Shown piece by piece: positions 25,750 to 37,776 of a stretch of 64,000 bases of DNA. The position numbers were made by a program, and so were the translations under genes. The DNA is taken from positions 2,699,001 to 2,763,000 of the forward strand of contig NZ_CP097253.1 of assembly GCF_023380025.1 (NCBI RefSeq), in the 5' to 3' direction. Under the pieces are notes generated by a model. It had not been told where the DNA came from. It saw only the letters and a program-made list of their open reading frames with translations, and made no database searches. The stretch's first letter is position 1, and each line of letters begins with the position of its first letter. This DNA comes from Sphingomonas glaciei. Lineage in GTDB: Bacteria; Pseudomonadota; Alphaproteobacteria; Sphingomonadales; Sphingomonadaceae.

Positions 25750-27051
25750 ATGATGAGGGCATTCCTGTTGGCTGCGGCCGCGCTTGCGGCGGCTGCGCCC
25801 GCCACCGCCGAGAAGGTTGTGGTGACCGCCGACCGGATGCTCGACGTCCAGACCGGGCGGATGGTCGAATTTCCCGCCATCTTCATCGGCGACGATGGCC
25901 GGATCACCTCGGTTGCGGACGCGCGGACCGTGCGGTGGAGCTCGGACGTCCGCCACATCGCGCTCAATGGCAAGACGCTGGTGCCGGGCCTCATCGACAT
26001 GCACGTCCACCTCGACAGTCCGGCCGACATCGGCGGCTATCGCGGGCTTGAATATACCGACAGCTTCTTCGGCATGGTGGCGGTCAAGAATGCCCGCGAA
26101 ATGCTGGACGCGGGCTTCACCACCGTCCGCAACGTCGGATCGAGCAATCGCAATGACATTGGTCTCAAGCAGGCGATCACGGACGGCTATGCGGTGGGGC
26201 CGCGGATCATGCCCGCCGGATTCTCGCTAGGCGCAACCGGCGGCCATTGCGACAGCACCTTCCTCCCGCCCAGCCTGGAAAAGGCGAAAAAGGAGGAAGG
26301 CGTCGGCGACGGGGTCGAGGAGCTTCGCTACCAGGTCCGCCGGCAGCGCAAGTTCGGCGCCGAGGTGATCAAGGTGTGCGCCACCGGCGGCGTCTTCTCG
26401 CGCAATACCGAGCCCGGCCAGCAGCAGCTCTCAGAGACCGAATTGCGCGCGATCGCCGATGAGGCGCACCAGTGGGGCCTGCGGGTCGCCGCCCACGCCC
26501 ATGGCGCCGACGGGATCAAGGCTGCGGTTCGGGCCGGGATCGACACGATCGAGCATGCCAGCCTGGCCGATGACGAGGGGATCAAGCTGTGCGCGGCGCG
26601 GGCGCGGCCGTGCTGGTTCTCGATGGATATCTACAACACCGACTATACTCAGGCCGAGGGCAAGAAGAACGGCATCCTCGAGGACAACCTCCGCAAGGAC
26701 CGCGAGATCGCCGAGATCCAGCGTCAGAACTTCCGCAAGGCGCACCGCGCGGGGGTGAAGATGGTCTATGGCACCGACGCGGGCGTTATGCCGCATGGCA
26801 AGGCCGGGCGTCAGTTCGCGGTGATGGTGCGGTGGGGGATGACCTCGCTTGAGGCGATCCGCGCCGCGACCCGCAATGCCGCGCAGGCGCTGGGCCGGGA
26901 AGGGGATGTCGGCGCCATTGCCGTCGGCCGCTTCGGCGACATGGTCGCGGTGACCGGCGATCCGCTGGCCGACGTCCGGGTGCTGGAGAAGCCCGACGCG
27001 GTGATCAAGGGCGGGCAAGTGGTCGGGGGCGCGCTACCGCCCAAAGGCTGA
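25750..27051 (+). CDS. Secreted amidohydrolase (Xaa-Pro / imidazolonepropionase-like), paralogue 1
   Basis: A 433-residue exported metal-dependent hydrolase with signal RAFLLAAAALAAAAPATAE. Active-site features of amidohydrolases are visible: GLIDMHVHLD, Lys in AEVIKVCATGGV (carbamylated bridge), His in VAAHAHGADGI and TIEHASL, and Asp in VYGTDAGV. This group cleaves C-terminal residues such as Pro or Arg from N-acylated amino acids and dipeptides, but specificity is uncertain. A paralogue lies 1.1 kb downstream (28174). Confidence 0.85.
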   Translation: MMRAFLLAAAALAAAAPATAEKVVVTADRMLDVQTGRMVEFPAIFIGDDGRITSVADARTVRWSSDVRHIALNGKTLVPGLIDMHVHLDSPADIGGYRGLEYTDSFFGMVAVKNAREMLDAGFTTVRNVGSSNRNDIGLKQAITDGYAVGPRIMPAGFSLGATGGHCDSTFLPPSLEKAKKEEGVGDGVEELRYQVRRQRKFGAEVIKVCATGGVFSRNTEPGQQQLSETELRAIADEAHQWGLRVAAHAHGADGIKAAVRAGIDTIEHASLADDEGIKLCAARARPCWFSMDIYNTDYTQAEGKKNGILEDNLRKDREIAEIQRQNFRKAHRAGVKMVYGTDAGVMPHGKAGRQFAVMVRWGMTSLEAIRAATRNAAQALGREGDVGAIAVGRFGDMVAVTGDPLADVRVLEKPDAVIKGGQVVGGALPPKG

Positions 27052-27053
27052 GC

Positions 27054-27078
27054 GGAACGCCCCGCTGCCTGCATGGTT
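27054..27078 (+). promoter_or_regulatory. Candidate EcfG (general stress response) promoter
   Basis: GGAAC (27054-27058), a 17-base spacer, GTT (27076-27078). This matches the alphaproteobacterial EcfG consensus GGAAC-N16/17-GTT. It lies 35 bases upstream of the DUF4142 start, a gene type frequently in the stress regulon. A TGACGTCA palindrome at 27086-27093 follows. Confidence 0.5.
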
Positions 27079-27112
27079 GGCACCATGACGTCATGAACAG
27101 GTGCCTTCATCC

Positions 27113-27694
27113 ATGAACAAGCTTCTTATCGCCGTGTCACTCGGCGCGTTGTCGCTGTCCGCCTGCAAGCAGGAGGGCACCAGCATCTCCAACAATCAGA
27201 CGCAGGGCCAGACCGACGAGGCGGTGGTCGACAACAGCGCCGACGCCGGCGGCAACCAGAGCATGGAAGCGATGGCGTCCGCCGACAAGGCTTACGTCCA
27301 GAATGCTGCGGCCAGCGACCTGTTCGAGATCGAGACCAGCCGCCTGGCCCTCGAAAAGGCCACGCTGCCATCCCTCAAGACTTATGCCCAGACGATGATC
27401 GACGAGCATACCAAGTCGAGCAACGAACTGAAGGCGGCCTGTTGCCAGAACGGGATCGTAATCCCCGCCGCGCTGCCGGCCGACAAGCAGGCCAAGCTTG
27501 ACGCGCTGAAGGGTCTCAGCGGCGCCGCGTTCGACCGCCAGTATCTCGCCGACCAGCGTGCCGGACATCAGGACACGCTGGCCAAGGTGAATGCGTATCT
27601 CACCGCCGCGCCGGCCGGGCCGCTCAAGGACCATGCGGCCAAGGTCACCGGCATCGTCCAGAAGCACCTCAATTTCCTGGAGAACATCAAGTGA
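27113..27694 (+). CDS. DUF4142 domain-containing lipoprotein
   Basis: A 193-residue exported protein: signal MNKLLIAVSLGALSLSACKQ (lipobox LSAC), a polar linker, then a helical DUF4142 bundle. The bundle has SADKAYVQNAAASDLFEIET, KTYAQTMIDEHTKSSNEL and QYLADQRAGHQDTLAKVNAY, the pattern of ferritin-like/DUF305-type bundles. Family members are often stress-induced; the biochemical role is unknown. A candidate EcfG promoter is just upstream and the cupin gene overlaps its stop codon. Confidence 0.85.
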   Translation: MNKLLIAVSLGALSLSACKQEGTSISNNQTQGQTDEAVVDNSADAGGNQSMEAMASADKAYVQNAAASDLFEIETSRLALEKATLPSLKTYAQTMIDEHTKSSNELKAACCQNGIVIPAALPADKQAKLDALKGLSGAAFDRQYLADQRAGHQDTLAKVNAYLTAAPAGPLKDHAAKVTGIVQKHLNFLENIK

Positions 27695-28113
27695 GCGACA
27701 CGACCACCACCAAGAAGGGCTATTGCGCCGACATCGAAGAAGCGACCATCGCCAACAACGATTTCCGCCGCGTCCTCTACACCGGTGAGCACCTGCAACT
27801 GGTGCTGATGAGCCTGGCCCCGGGCGAGGAGATCGGCGAGGAGACCCATGAGGACCGCGACCAATTCTTCCGCTTCGAGGAAGGGGAGGGCGTGGTCGTC
27901 ATCGACGGCGTGGAGAACAAGGTCGAGGACGATTTCGCCGTGATCGTGCCGGCCGGCGCCTGCCACAACGTCAAGAATACCGGCGAGGAGCCGCTGCAAT
28001 TCTATTCGCTCTACGGCCCGCCCGAGCACAAGGATCAGGTCATCCACAAGACTAAGGCCCAGGCCGAAGCCGACCATGACAATGACGAGTGGGACGGCAA
28101 GACCACCGAGTGA
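27691..28113 (+). CDS. Cupin domain-containing protein
   Basis: A 140-residue small single cupin: motif 1 is GEEIGEETHEDRDQFFRFEE and motif 2 is VPAGACHNVKN. His, Gln/Glu and the second His suggest a metal site. The C-terminal 25 residues are charged (KAQAEADHDNDEWDGK). The GTG start overlaps the DUF4142 stop by four bases (GTGA), so the pair is translationally coupled and presumably stress-controlled. Substrate unknown. Confidence 0.85.
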   Translation: MSDTTTTKKGYCADIEEATIANNDFRRVLYTGEHLQLVLMSLAPGEEIGEETHEDRDQFFRFEEGEGVVVIDGVENKVEDDFAVIVPAGACHNVKNTGEEPLQFYSLYGPPEHKDQVIHKTKAQAEADHDNDEWDGKTTE

Positions 28114-28173
28114 GGCTTGCCTGATGCCCCGTCCGCTCTAGGCTGCGCTGGAACGCAATTTGGGGGGACGGGG

Positions 28174-29451
28174 ATGATCGGAAGATTGCTGGCAGGCGCG
28201 GCGCTGCTTGGCGCAAGTGGGGCGCTTGCCGCTCCGGTCACCATTCACGCCGGGCGCCTGATCGCTGTGCCTGGGCAGCCGGTGCGCGGGCCGTCGACCA
28301 TCGTCGTCGACGGCGGCCGGATCGTCAGCGTCACTGCGGGCTTCCAGCCTGCGACTGGCCAGCTGATCGACCTTCGCGACAAGACCGTGCTTCCGGGGCT
28401 GATCGACGCCCACGTCCACCTCGATAGCGACCGCGCCGGCAATGAAGGCCAGTTGGCCGAGTTCACCGAAAGCGTGCCCTTGCGTGCCTACGAAGCGCAG
28501 ATGAACGGGATGAAGACCCTGCGCGCGGGCTTCACCACCGTCCGCAACCTCGGAGACGGAGAGGCGGGGGCCAGCCTTGCTTATCGCGATGCGATTGCAC
28601 GGGGCTGGGTGCAGGGGCCGCGGATCGTCTCGGCAGGACAAAGCATCTCGACCAGCGGCGGTCATATGGACGGGCGCAACGGCACCAACGACGCCGTCGA
28701 CGCGCACCAGTCGACGCATCACCTGTGCGACGGCGCGGCCGACTGCCGCCGCGCGGTGCGCCTGCAGGTCAGCCGCGGCGCCGACGTCATCAAGATCGCC
28801 ACCACCGGCGGGGTCAACAGCGGCACTGGCCTGCTGACGCGGATGGAGCAGGATGAAGCGGAAGCGCTGATGAAGACCGCCCATGCCTATGGCAAGAAGG
28901 TCGCGGTCCACTCCCACGGACGCGACGGGACCAAGCTCGCACTGCGCAATGGCGCCGATTCGATCGAGCATGGCACCGACATGGACGACGAGACCGTGCG
29001 GCTCTTCAAGCAGGCTGGCGCCTGCTACGTGCCGACGCTGTCCACCGTGAACGGTTATCTCGAGCGGCTGGCCAAGGACCCCAACGCTTATTCTCCGGCG
29101 GTCAGGAAGCAGATCGACTGGCGGATCGGAATCACCGGGCAAAGCCTTGCCAAGGCCTATCCGGCGGGGGTCCGCATCTGCTTCGGGACCGATGCCGGCG
29201 TGTCCAAGCATGGCCGCAACGCCGACGAGTTCGAACTGATGGTGAAATATGGCATGCCGCCCGCCCAAGCGATCACGGCCGCAACCGTCAACAATGCCGA
29301 GTTGCTGGGGCTGGCGAGCGAGATCGGGACGATCGAACCCGGCAAGAGCGCCGACCTGATCGCGGTCGCCGGAGACCCGCTGGCCGACGTCAGGGCGCTG
29401 AAGTCCGTCGCCTTTGTCATGGCCCGCGGCGAGGTGGTCAGCCGACCCTGA
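28174..29451 (+). CDS. Secreted amidohydrolase, paralogue 2
   Basis: A 425-residue exported amidohydrolase with signal IGRLLAGAALLGASGALAAP. Catalytic elements are GLIDAHVHLD, Lys in ADVIKIATTGGV, VAVHSHGRDGTKLAL, SIEHGTDMDD and CFGTDAGVSKHGR. It has the same architecture as the gene at 25750, with two Cys in HHLCDGAADCRRAV that could form a disulfide. Likely a periplasmic dipeptidase-like enzyme. ATG 28174 follows GGGGGGACGGGG. Confidence 0.85.
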   Translation: MIGRLLAGAALLGASGALAAPVTIHAGRLIAVPGQPVRGPSTIVVDGGRIVSVTAGFQPATGQLIDLRDKTVLPGLIDAHVHLDSDRAGNEGQLAEFTESVPLRAYEAQMNGMKTLRAGFTTVRNLGDGEAGASLAYRDAIARGWVQGPRIVSAGQSISTSGGHMDGRNGTNDAVDAHQSTHHLCDGAADCRRAVRLQVSRGADVIKIATTGGVNSGTGLLTRMEQDEAEALMKTAHAYGKKVAVHSHGRDGTKLALRNGADSIEHGTDMDDETVRLFKQAGACYVPTLSTVNGYLERLAKDPNAYSPAVRKQIDWRIGITGQSLAKAYPAGVRICFGTDAGVSKHGRNADEFELMVKYGMPPAQAITAATVNNAELLGLASEIGTIEPGKSADLIAVAGDPLADVRALKSVAFVMARGEVVSRP

Positions 29452-29455
29452 GCGG

Positions 29456-29482
29456 TTGACCGGCGGCAGGTGCTTCGCTAAG
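29456..29482 (+). promoter_or_regulatory. Possible promoter of the str operon
   Basis: TTGACC (29456) and GCTAAG (29477) separated by 15 bases, or CTAAGG at 16, upstream of rpsL. The -35 box is good; spacing is slightly short. It starts five bases after the amidohydrolase stop codon. Confidence 0.4.
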
Positions 29483-29554
29483 GGGCCGCACGTCCGCTCC
29501 TGGCGTCAGCCGGCGCGGACAGAGCAGAACATTGCGTTTGTTACGAGCGGGAAT

Positions 29555-29581
29555 GGCCGGCGGCCTTCGGGTCGGCCGGCC
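29555..29581 (+). other. Leader hairpin upstream of rpsL
   Basis: GGCCGGCGGCC, loop TTCG, GGTCGGCCGGCC: a very stable GC-rich hairpin with a UUCG loop 62 bases before rpsL. Only CTTCGCGCTTG follows, so it could be the amidohydrolase terminator or a leader/attenuator of the str operon. Confidence 0.5.
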
Positions 29582-29643
29582 TTCGCGCTTGAACAGCCAA
29601 AGTAACCGCCGGGTCTTCCGGTAACAACAAGGTGAAGGGCTTC

Positions 29644-30015
29644 ATGCCAACGATCAACCAGCTGATCCGCAAGGGTCGCGAGCCGCAGAAGGCCAAGAGC
29701 AAGGTCCCTGCGATGGACCAGAACCCGCAAAAGCGCGGCGTCTGCACCCGGGTCTACACGACCACCCCGAAGAAGCCGAACTCGGCGTTGCGCAAGGTGG
29801 CCAAGGTCCGCCTGACCAACAGCCGCGAAGTGATCAGCTACATCCCGGGCGAAGGTCACAACCTCCAGGAGCACAGCGTTGTGCTGATCCGTGGCGGCCG
29901 TGTGCGCGACCTTCCGGGAGTGCGCTATCACGTGCTCCGCGGCGTGCTCGACACCCAGGGTGTCAAGGACCGCCGTCAGTCGCGCTCCAAGTACGGCGCC
30001 AAGCGCCCGAAGTAA
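29644..30015 (+). CDS. rpsL: 30S ribosomal protein S12
   Basis: A 123-residue S12, decoding-centre protein of the small subunit. [13 protein letters not shown] (with Lys43) and [18 protein letters not shown] are conserved. Residue 88 is Arg (GGRVRDLPG) where Escherichia coli has Lys; changes at Lys88 are classic streptomycin resistance changes. ATG 29644 gives the family length. First gene of the str operon. Confidence 0.98.
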   Translation: MPTINQLIRKGREPQKAKSKVPAMDQNPQKRGVCTRVYTTTPKKPNSALRKVAKVRLTNSREVISYIPGEGHNLQEHSVVLIRGGRVRDLPGVRYHVLRGVLDTQGVKDRRQSRSKYGAKRPK

Positions 30016-30077
30016 GCTGGTGTGTTGGCCGCGCCGCGTGAAAGCCGCAGGCGCGCCGCTCGAAGAAGGAAGTTGCT

Positions 30078-30548
30078 ATGTCCCGTCGTCGTCGCCCAGA
30101 AAAGCGCGAGATCCTGCCGGACCCGAAGTTCGGTGACATCACCCTGTCGAAGTTCATGAATTCGGTCATGCTTGATGGCAAGAAGTCGGTCGCCGAGAGC
30201 ATCGTCTACGGTGCCCTCGAAGTGGTCGAGACCCGCCTCAAGAAGGACCCGATCGGGGTGTTCCACGAGGCGCTCGCCAATGTCCGCCCGGGCATCGAGG
30301 TTCGCAGCCGCCGCGTCGGCGGTGCGACCTACCAGGTCCCGGTCGAAGTCCGCGACGTCCGCGCCCAGGCGCTGGCGATCCGCTGGCTGATCACCGCCGC
30401 CCGCGCCCGTTCGGAGAAGACCATGGCCGCCCGCCTGTCGGGTGAGCTGATGGACGCCTCGCAGAACCGCGGCAACGCGGTGAAGAAGCGTGAAGACACC
30501 CATCGCATGGCCGAAGCGAACCGCGCCTTCAGCCACTACCGCTGGTAA
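30078..30548 (+). CDS. rpsG: 30S ribosomal protein S7
   Basis: A 156-residue S7, which nucleates assembly of the 30S head and binds the 3' major domain of 16S rRNA. It starts [19 protein letters not shown] and contains [16 protein letters not shown] and [17 protein letters not shown]. Length matches the family. It follows rpsL by 62 bases. Confidence 0.98.
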   Translation: MSRRRRPEKREILPDPKFGDITLSKFMNSVMLDGKKSVAESIVYGALEVVETRLKKDPIGVFHEALANVRPGIEVRSRRVGGATYQVPVEVRDVRAQALAIRWLITAARARSEKTMAARLSGELMDASQNRGNAVKKREDTHRMAEANRAFSHYRW

Positions 30549-30564
30549 AATTATCTCCTATATC

Positions 30565-30598
30565 GTGGGGGTTGTCGGTCTGAGGCCGGCTCCCCCAC
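30565..30598 (+). other. Intercistronic hairpin between rpsG and fusA
   Basis: GTGGGGG (30565) pairs with CCCCCAC (30592), with a smaller inner stem CGG/CCG. It fills most of the 71-base gap before fusA and lacks a U-run, so RNA processing or translational control of fusA is more likely than termination. Confidence 0.5.
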
Positions 30599-30619
30599 AT
30601 TGCTAAGGAACTGACGACC

Positions 30620-32716
<2,097 letters not shown>

Positions 32717-32789
32717 CCTGAATTTAGACGCTAAGGGCGCGCTCGCAATCGGGCGAGCGGCCCGTCGATAACCCAAGAAGAGGCGTAAA

Positions 32790-33980
<1,191 letters not shown>

Positions 33981-34019
33981 GCTTCCGGCGCCTTTGGGCC
34001 CTGAAGACTGACGAGAAAG

Positions 34020-34058
34020 GCCCGGGGTCTCGAAAGAGGCTCCGGGCTTTTCTTGTTT
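34020..34058 (+). terminator. Rho-independent terminator of the str operon
   Basis: GCCCGGGGTCTC, loop GAAA, GAGGCTCCGGGC, then TTTTCTTGTTT. A 12-bp stem with G-U pairs and a GNRA loop, 39 bases after tuf. It separates the str operon from the NERD gene and the S10 block. Confidence 0.9.
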
Positions 34059-34182
34059 CTCCACCTGCACTTGCCGAATCTTAACGTTCGAACCCGCAAG
34101 TTCCGATCCTGCCGAAGAGTGCCGGGGTCATCGCGAGAGACCGAGCCGTGTCTTGAATTTGCAAGTCGGAGTTTGCGCTACT

Positions 34183-35217
34183 GTGATTCTAAAAGAAGCT
34201 GACGACCATTCGGCGGAGATTGCCGAACTCGAGCGCCTCAAAGGTCTCGCTCCCAAAGCTTTCAAGGCGATCGAGCGAGAAATCCGCAACATCCGCTCTG
34301 GGGCTTCAGGCGAAGAGAGCGCAGCGCACTTCATCAATCGAGAGTTTGGCAGGAGTGAGAGGCTCGCCATCATACATGACCTGCGGATCGGCACGGAGGA
34401 TGACTTCGCGCAGATCGATCACCTTCTCATCCATCGCCTGCAGGCGACTGCGTGGGTATTGGAGACGAAAAACTACTCAGGGCGATTGAGCTGCAATGAG
34501 CATGGTGATTGGACCGTCTGGTACGGCGGCAAGCCGCAACCGGTGCCTTCGCCGGTCGCGCAAGCCGAGCGCCAATGCCGAGCGCTCGAGTGCTGGCTAC
34601 AGCAACATGGGATGGGCTGGATCAGCGAGGTCCGACCAGTGGTCCTCGTCTCACCCAAATCGAGTGTGGATCGACGGATCAGTCCCAAAGGAGCTTCGAT
34701 CGTCAAGTCGGACCATTTCGCGACATGGCTACGCGATCAATGGGAGGGCATTGGTACCGGCACTGCACTCAAGATGCTCTCTCGCCATGTCATGAGGGGC
34801 ATGTCCGAAGCTAATTTGCGGGACCTTGGCGACCGCCTGGTCGGAGCACATGTTCCCGCCAGCCGTGATTGGGCAGCCAAGTTTGGAATCTCCCTTGATG
34901 CGCAGGAGGGCGGCTGCAGCAAGCAGCGACAAGTCCTGCAGGATCTGCCAGCAGCACAGCCCGAGAAATCGGGGGACCTTCTCAAAGTTGTCGAGACGCC
35001 GCATGGATGCATCAAGATTGCGCGCATCCCGGATGGCCGCTTCTCGATCCGTAATGCGCCCGACGAACAATTGATCGAGTTGGTCAGGGCGGCCTGTCGC
35101 GGCAGGGCGAAATGGGTCCCTCGATACCGCAATTGGCTGGTGACTGGGGACAGGCTTCCCGAAGTGCTGGAGGTACTTTCCGGGTGCTCGACGTCGGAGC
35201 CTCTCGCCGCGAGTTAG
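34183..35217 (+). CDS. NERD-domain (nuclease-related) protein inserted between tuf and rpsJ
   Basis: A 344-residue protein. Residues about 35-140 form a NERD domain with a PD-(D/E)xK-like site: Glu44 in ASGEESAAHF, Asp79 in AQIDHLLIH and Glu94-x-Lys96 in WVLETKNYSG, then Gln127 in SPVAQAERQ. A linker of about 120 residues follows. The C-terminal segment (about 270-330, FSIRNAPDEQLIELV and KWVPRYRNWLV) resembles HARP-like repeats that bind branched DNA; that likeness is my inference. GTG 34183 is chosen because related proteins begin MILKxxDD; TTG 34153 is possible. The gene is visibly more A/T-rich than its neighbours and sits in an otherwise conserved operon, suggesting acquisition. Confidence 0.8.
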   Translation: MILKEADDHSAEIAELERLKGLAPKAFKAIEREIRNIRSGASGEESAAHFINREFGRSERLAIIHDLRIGTEDDFAQIDHLLIHRLQATAWVLETKNYSGRLSCNEHGDWTVWYGGKPQPVPSPVAQAERQCRALECWLQQHGMGWISEVRPVVLVSPKSSVDRRISPKGASIVKSDHFATWLRDQWEGIGTGTALKMLSRHVMRGMSEANLRDLGDRLVGAHVPASRDWAAKFGISLDAQEGGCSKQRQVLQDLPAAQPEKSGDLLKVVETPHGCIKIARIPDGRFSIRNAPDEQLIELVRAACRGRAKWVPRYRNWLVTGDRLPEVLEVLSGCSTSEPLAAS

Positions 35218-35302
35218 ACGCCCTCCGATTGTCGGTTGGCTGTTTGGAGCGAGCCAGCAGGGGTTGATCTCACCGCCCCACCTCTATAGAGGCGCCACTT
35301 CC

Positions 35303-35322
35303 GACGGGGATTCGTCCCCGTC
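35303..35322 (+). other. Hairpin in the S10 operon leader
   Basis: GACGGGGA, loop TTCG, TCCCCGTC. It is one of two stable hairpins in the 224-base region before rpsJ; the other is CCCGG-GCAA-CCGGG near 35353. No U-run follows, so a leader structure is more likely than a terminator. No further gene is seen in 35218-35441. Confidence 0.5.
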
Positions 35323-35441
35323 ACACAAGTTTCAGCGTAGGGGTCACACCGACCCGGGCAACCGGGAAGTGTCGGGTGCGGCCTCTTGTTTTCTTGGGCT
35401 GGAAACAGCTCAGCGGCTCTTTGCAATCGGTAGTGGAACCC

Positions 35442-35753
<312 letters not shown>

Positions 35754-35962
35754 GGGCTGCGGCGCGGCGGTTGAATCGCTCTCAGGCGATCCTGCTGCGC
35801 AGAACTACAAGGGATACCGCGGGAAGCCTCGAGAGAGGTAGCCCGGTCTGCGTCCCCCGCTTCCTGCCCCGGCAGGAATAGCCCAGGCGGGGCGACGTAC
35901 TTTTTCACGGGCTGCATGCCTCTTCCGGTGACGGGACAGGCCTCTGTGAGGAGTGCAAGATC
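35754..35962 (+). other. Long structured gap between rpsJ and rplC
   Basis: A 209-base non-coding region, much longer than other gaps of the block. It contains several GC-rich inverted segments, for example GGGGCAGGAAGCGGGGG-type pairing around CCTGCCCCGGCAGG (35870-35883) and GGGCTGC repeated at both ends (35755 and 35910). It could be an RNA regulatory leader for rplC-rplD or an internal promoter. No coding signal was found. Confidence 0.4.
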
Positions 35963-36829
35963 ATGCGCACTGGCGTGATCGCCAAGAAGGTTGGAATGAC
36001 CCGCCTGTTTCAGGCGGACGGACGGCACGTTCCCGTGACGGTTCTCCAACTCGATGGCGTCCAGGTAATCAGCCGCCGGACCAACGACGAGAACGGCTAC
36101 ACCGCCGTTCAGCTCGGTGCCGGCAAGGCCAAGGCGAAGAATGTCGCCAAGCCGCAGCGCGGCGCCTTCGGCAAGGCAGAAGTGGAGCCCAAGGCTCGGC
36201 TGGTCGAATTCCGGGTCGCCGAGGACGCGCTGCTCGACGTCGGCGAGACGCTGAGCGCCGACCACTTCGTCGCCGGCCAGTATGTGGACGTCCAGGGCGT
36301 CACTCAGGGCAAGGGCTTCGCCGGCGCCATGAAGCGCTGGGGCTTCGGCGGTCTTCGTGCCACCCACGGCGTGTCGGTGTCGCACCGCTCGCATGGTTCG
36401 ACCGGTAACCGCCAGGATCCGGGCCGCGTCTTCAAGAACAAGAAGATGGCCGGCCACATGGGCGCTCGCAATCGTACCCAGCAGAACCTCATGATCGTCG
36501 GCACGGACGCCGCCCGCGGGCTGCTGTTCGTCAAGGGCTCGGTTCCGGGCTCCAAGGGCGGCTGGCTGCAGGTCACCGACGCGGTCAAGATCCCGCGCAA
36601 CGAGAATGCGCCTTATCCCGCCGGACTGATCGTCAAGGGCGAGAAGATCGAGGAAACCACGCTCGGCCTGGTCGACGAGGCCGCCGTCGAGGCGATCCCG
36701 GTGCTTCCGGGCGACGACGAGGTCAAGGCGATCGCGGCCGAGCAGGAAGCCGGCGCGGTTGAGGCCGAAAACAACGAGAACACCGACGCTGGCGGCGATA
36801 CGCCCGCTACCGACGGCAAGGAAGGCTAA
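35963..36829 (+). CDS. rplC: 50S ribosomal protein L3
   Basis: A 288-residue L3, an early 23S assembly protein near the peptidyl transferase centre. Core marks are [54 protein letters not shown] and [13 protein letters not shown]. The protein exceeds the bacterial norm (about 210) by a C-terminal acidic, Glu/Ala-rich tail of about 70 residues ending TPATDGKEG, typical of Sphingomonadales-like L3. Confidence 0.97.
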   Translation: MRTGVIAKKVGMTRLFQADGRHVPVTVLQLDGVQVISRRTNDENGYTAVQLGAGKAKAKNVAKPQRGAFGKAEVEPKARLVEFRVAEDALLDVGETLSADHFVAGQYVDVQGVTQGKGFAGAMKRWGFGGLRATHGVSVSHRSHGSTGNRQDPGRVFKNKKMAGHMGARNRTQQNLMIVGTDAARGLLFVKGSVPGSKGGWLQVTDAVKIPRNENAPYPAGLIVKGEKIEETTLGLVDEAAVEAIPVLPGDDEVKAIAAEQEAGAVEAENNENTDAGGDTPATDGKEG

Positions 36830-36832
36830 GCG

Positions 36833-37459
36833 ATGAAGGTCGAAGTAAAGACCCTCGACGCAGCCGGATCCGGCGAAGTCGAGCTCAATGACGCCGTGTT
36901 CGGTGTCGAGCCCCGCGCCGACATCCTGCATCGCGTCGTCACCTGGCAGCTCGCCAACCGGCGTGGCATGGCCCGCGCCGCTCGCGAGCGGTCGGACGTT
37001 GCCCGCACCGGCAAGAAGTTCGGCAAGCAGAAGGGCGGCGGTACCGCTCGTCACGGCGATCGCCGCGCCCCGATCTTCATCGGCGGCGGCAAGGCCCACG
37101 GCCCGCGTGCCCGCATGTTCACGCTGTCGCTGAACAAGAAGGTTCGGGCGCTCGGCCTGAAAATGGCGCTGAGCGCCAAGGCGCAGGGCGGCCAGCTGGT
37201 CGTGGTCGACAATCTCGACGTGGCCGAGGGCAAGACCCGCGCGCTGGTCGAGAAGCTCGGCAAGCTGGGCTTCGGCAAGACCGCGCTGGTGATCGACGGC
37301 GATGCGCTGAACGTCAGCTTCGCGCACGCTTCGTCCAACCTGCCGGGTCTGAACCTGATCCCGGCGGTCGGTGCCAACGTCTATGACATCATGCGCCACG
37401 AGACCCTGGTCCTGACCCGGGCCGCGGTCGAGAAGCTGGAGGGCCGCTTCAATGGCTAA
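36833..37459 (+). CDS. rplD: 50S ribosomal protein L4
   Basis: A 208-residue L4 lining the peptide exit tunnel. [18 protein letters not shown], the loop [20 protein letters not shown] and [13 protein letters not shown] are present. In enterobacteria L4 autoregulates the S10 operon; whether that holds here is unknown. It overlaps rplW by eight bases. Confidence 0.98.
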   Translation: MKVEVKTLDAAGSGEVELNDAVFGVEPRADILHRVVTWQLANRRGMARAARERSDVARTGKKFGKQKGGGTARHGDRRAPIFIGGGKAHGPRARMFTLSLNKKVRALGLKMALSAKAQGGQLVVVDNLDVAEGKTRALVEKLGKLGFGKTALVIDGDALNVSFAHASSNLPGLNLIPAVGANVYDIMRHETLVLTRAAVEKLEGRFNG

Positions 37460-37769
37460 GGCTGAAACCAAGGCTGTGGACATCCGTCACTACGACGTGA
37501 TCCGCGGGCCGCACATCACCGAGAAGTCGACCATGCTCTCCGAGTATAATGCGGTCGTGTTCAAGGTGGCGGGCGATGCCAGCAAGCCGGAAATCAAGGC
37601 GGCGGTGGAAGCGCTGTTCGACCGCAAGGTCGTCAACGTGAACACCCTCGTCACCAAGGGCAAGTCGAAGCGCTGGAAGGGCAAGGCCTACCAGCGTTCG
37701 GACGAGAAGAAGGCGATCGTGACCCTGGCTCCGGGCCAGGACCCGATCGACGTCACGAGCGGGATCTGA
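37452..37769 (+). CDS. rplW: 50S ribosomal protein L23
   Basis: A 105-residue L23 at the exit tunnel, docking site for trigger factor and [39 protein letters not shown] and [20 protein letters not shown] match the family. The start overlaps the rplD end. Confidence 0.97.
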   Translation: MAKAETKAVDIRHYDVIRGPHITEKSTMLSEYNAVVFKVAGDASKPEIKAAVEALFDRKVVNVNTLVTKGKSKRWKGKAYQRSDEKKAIVTLAPGQDPIDVTSGI

Positions 37770-37776
37770 GGGACCG

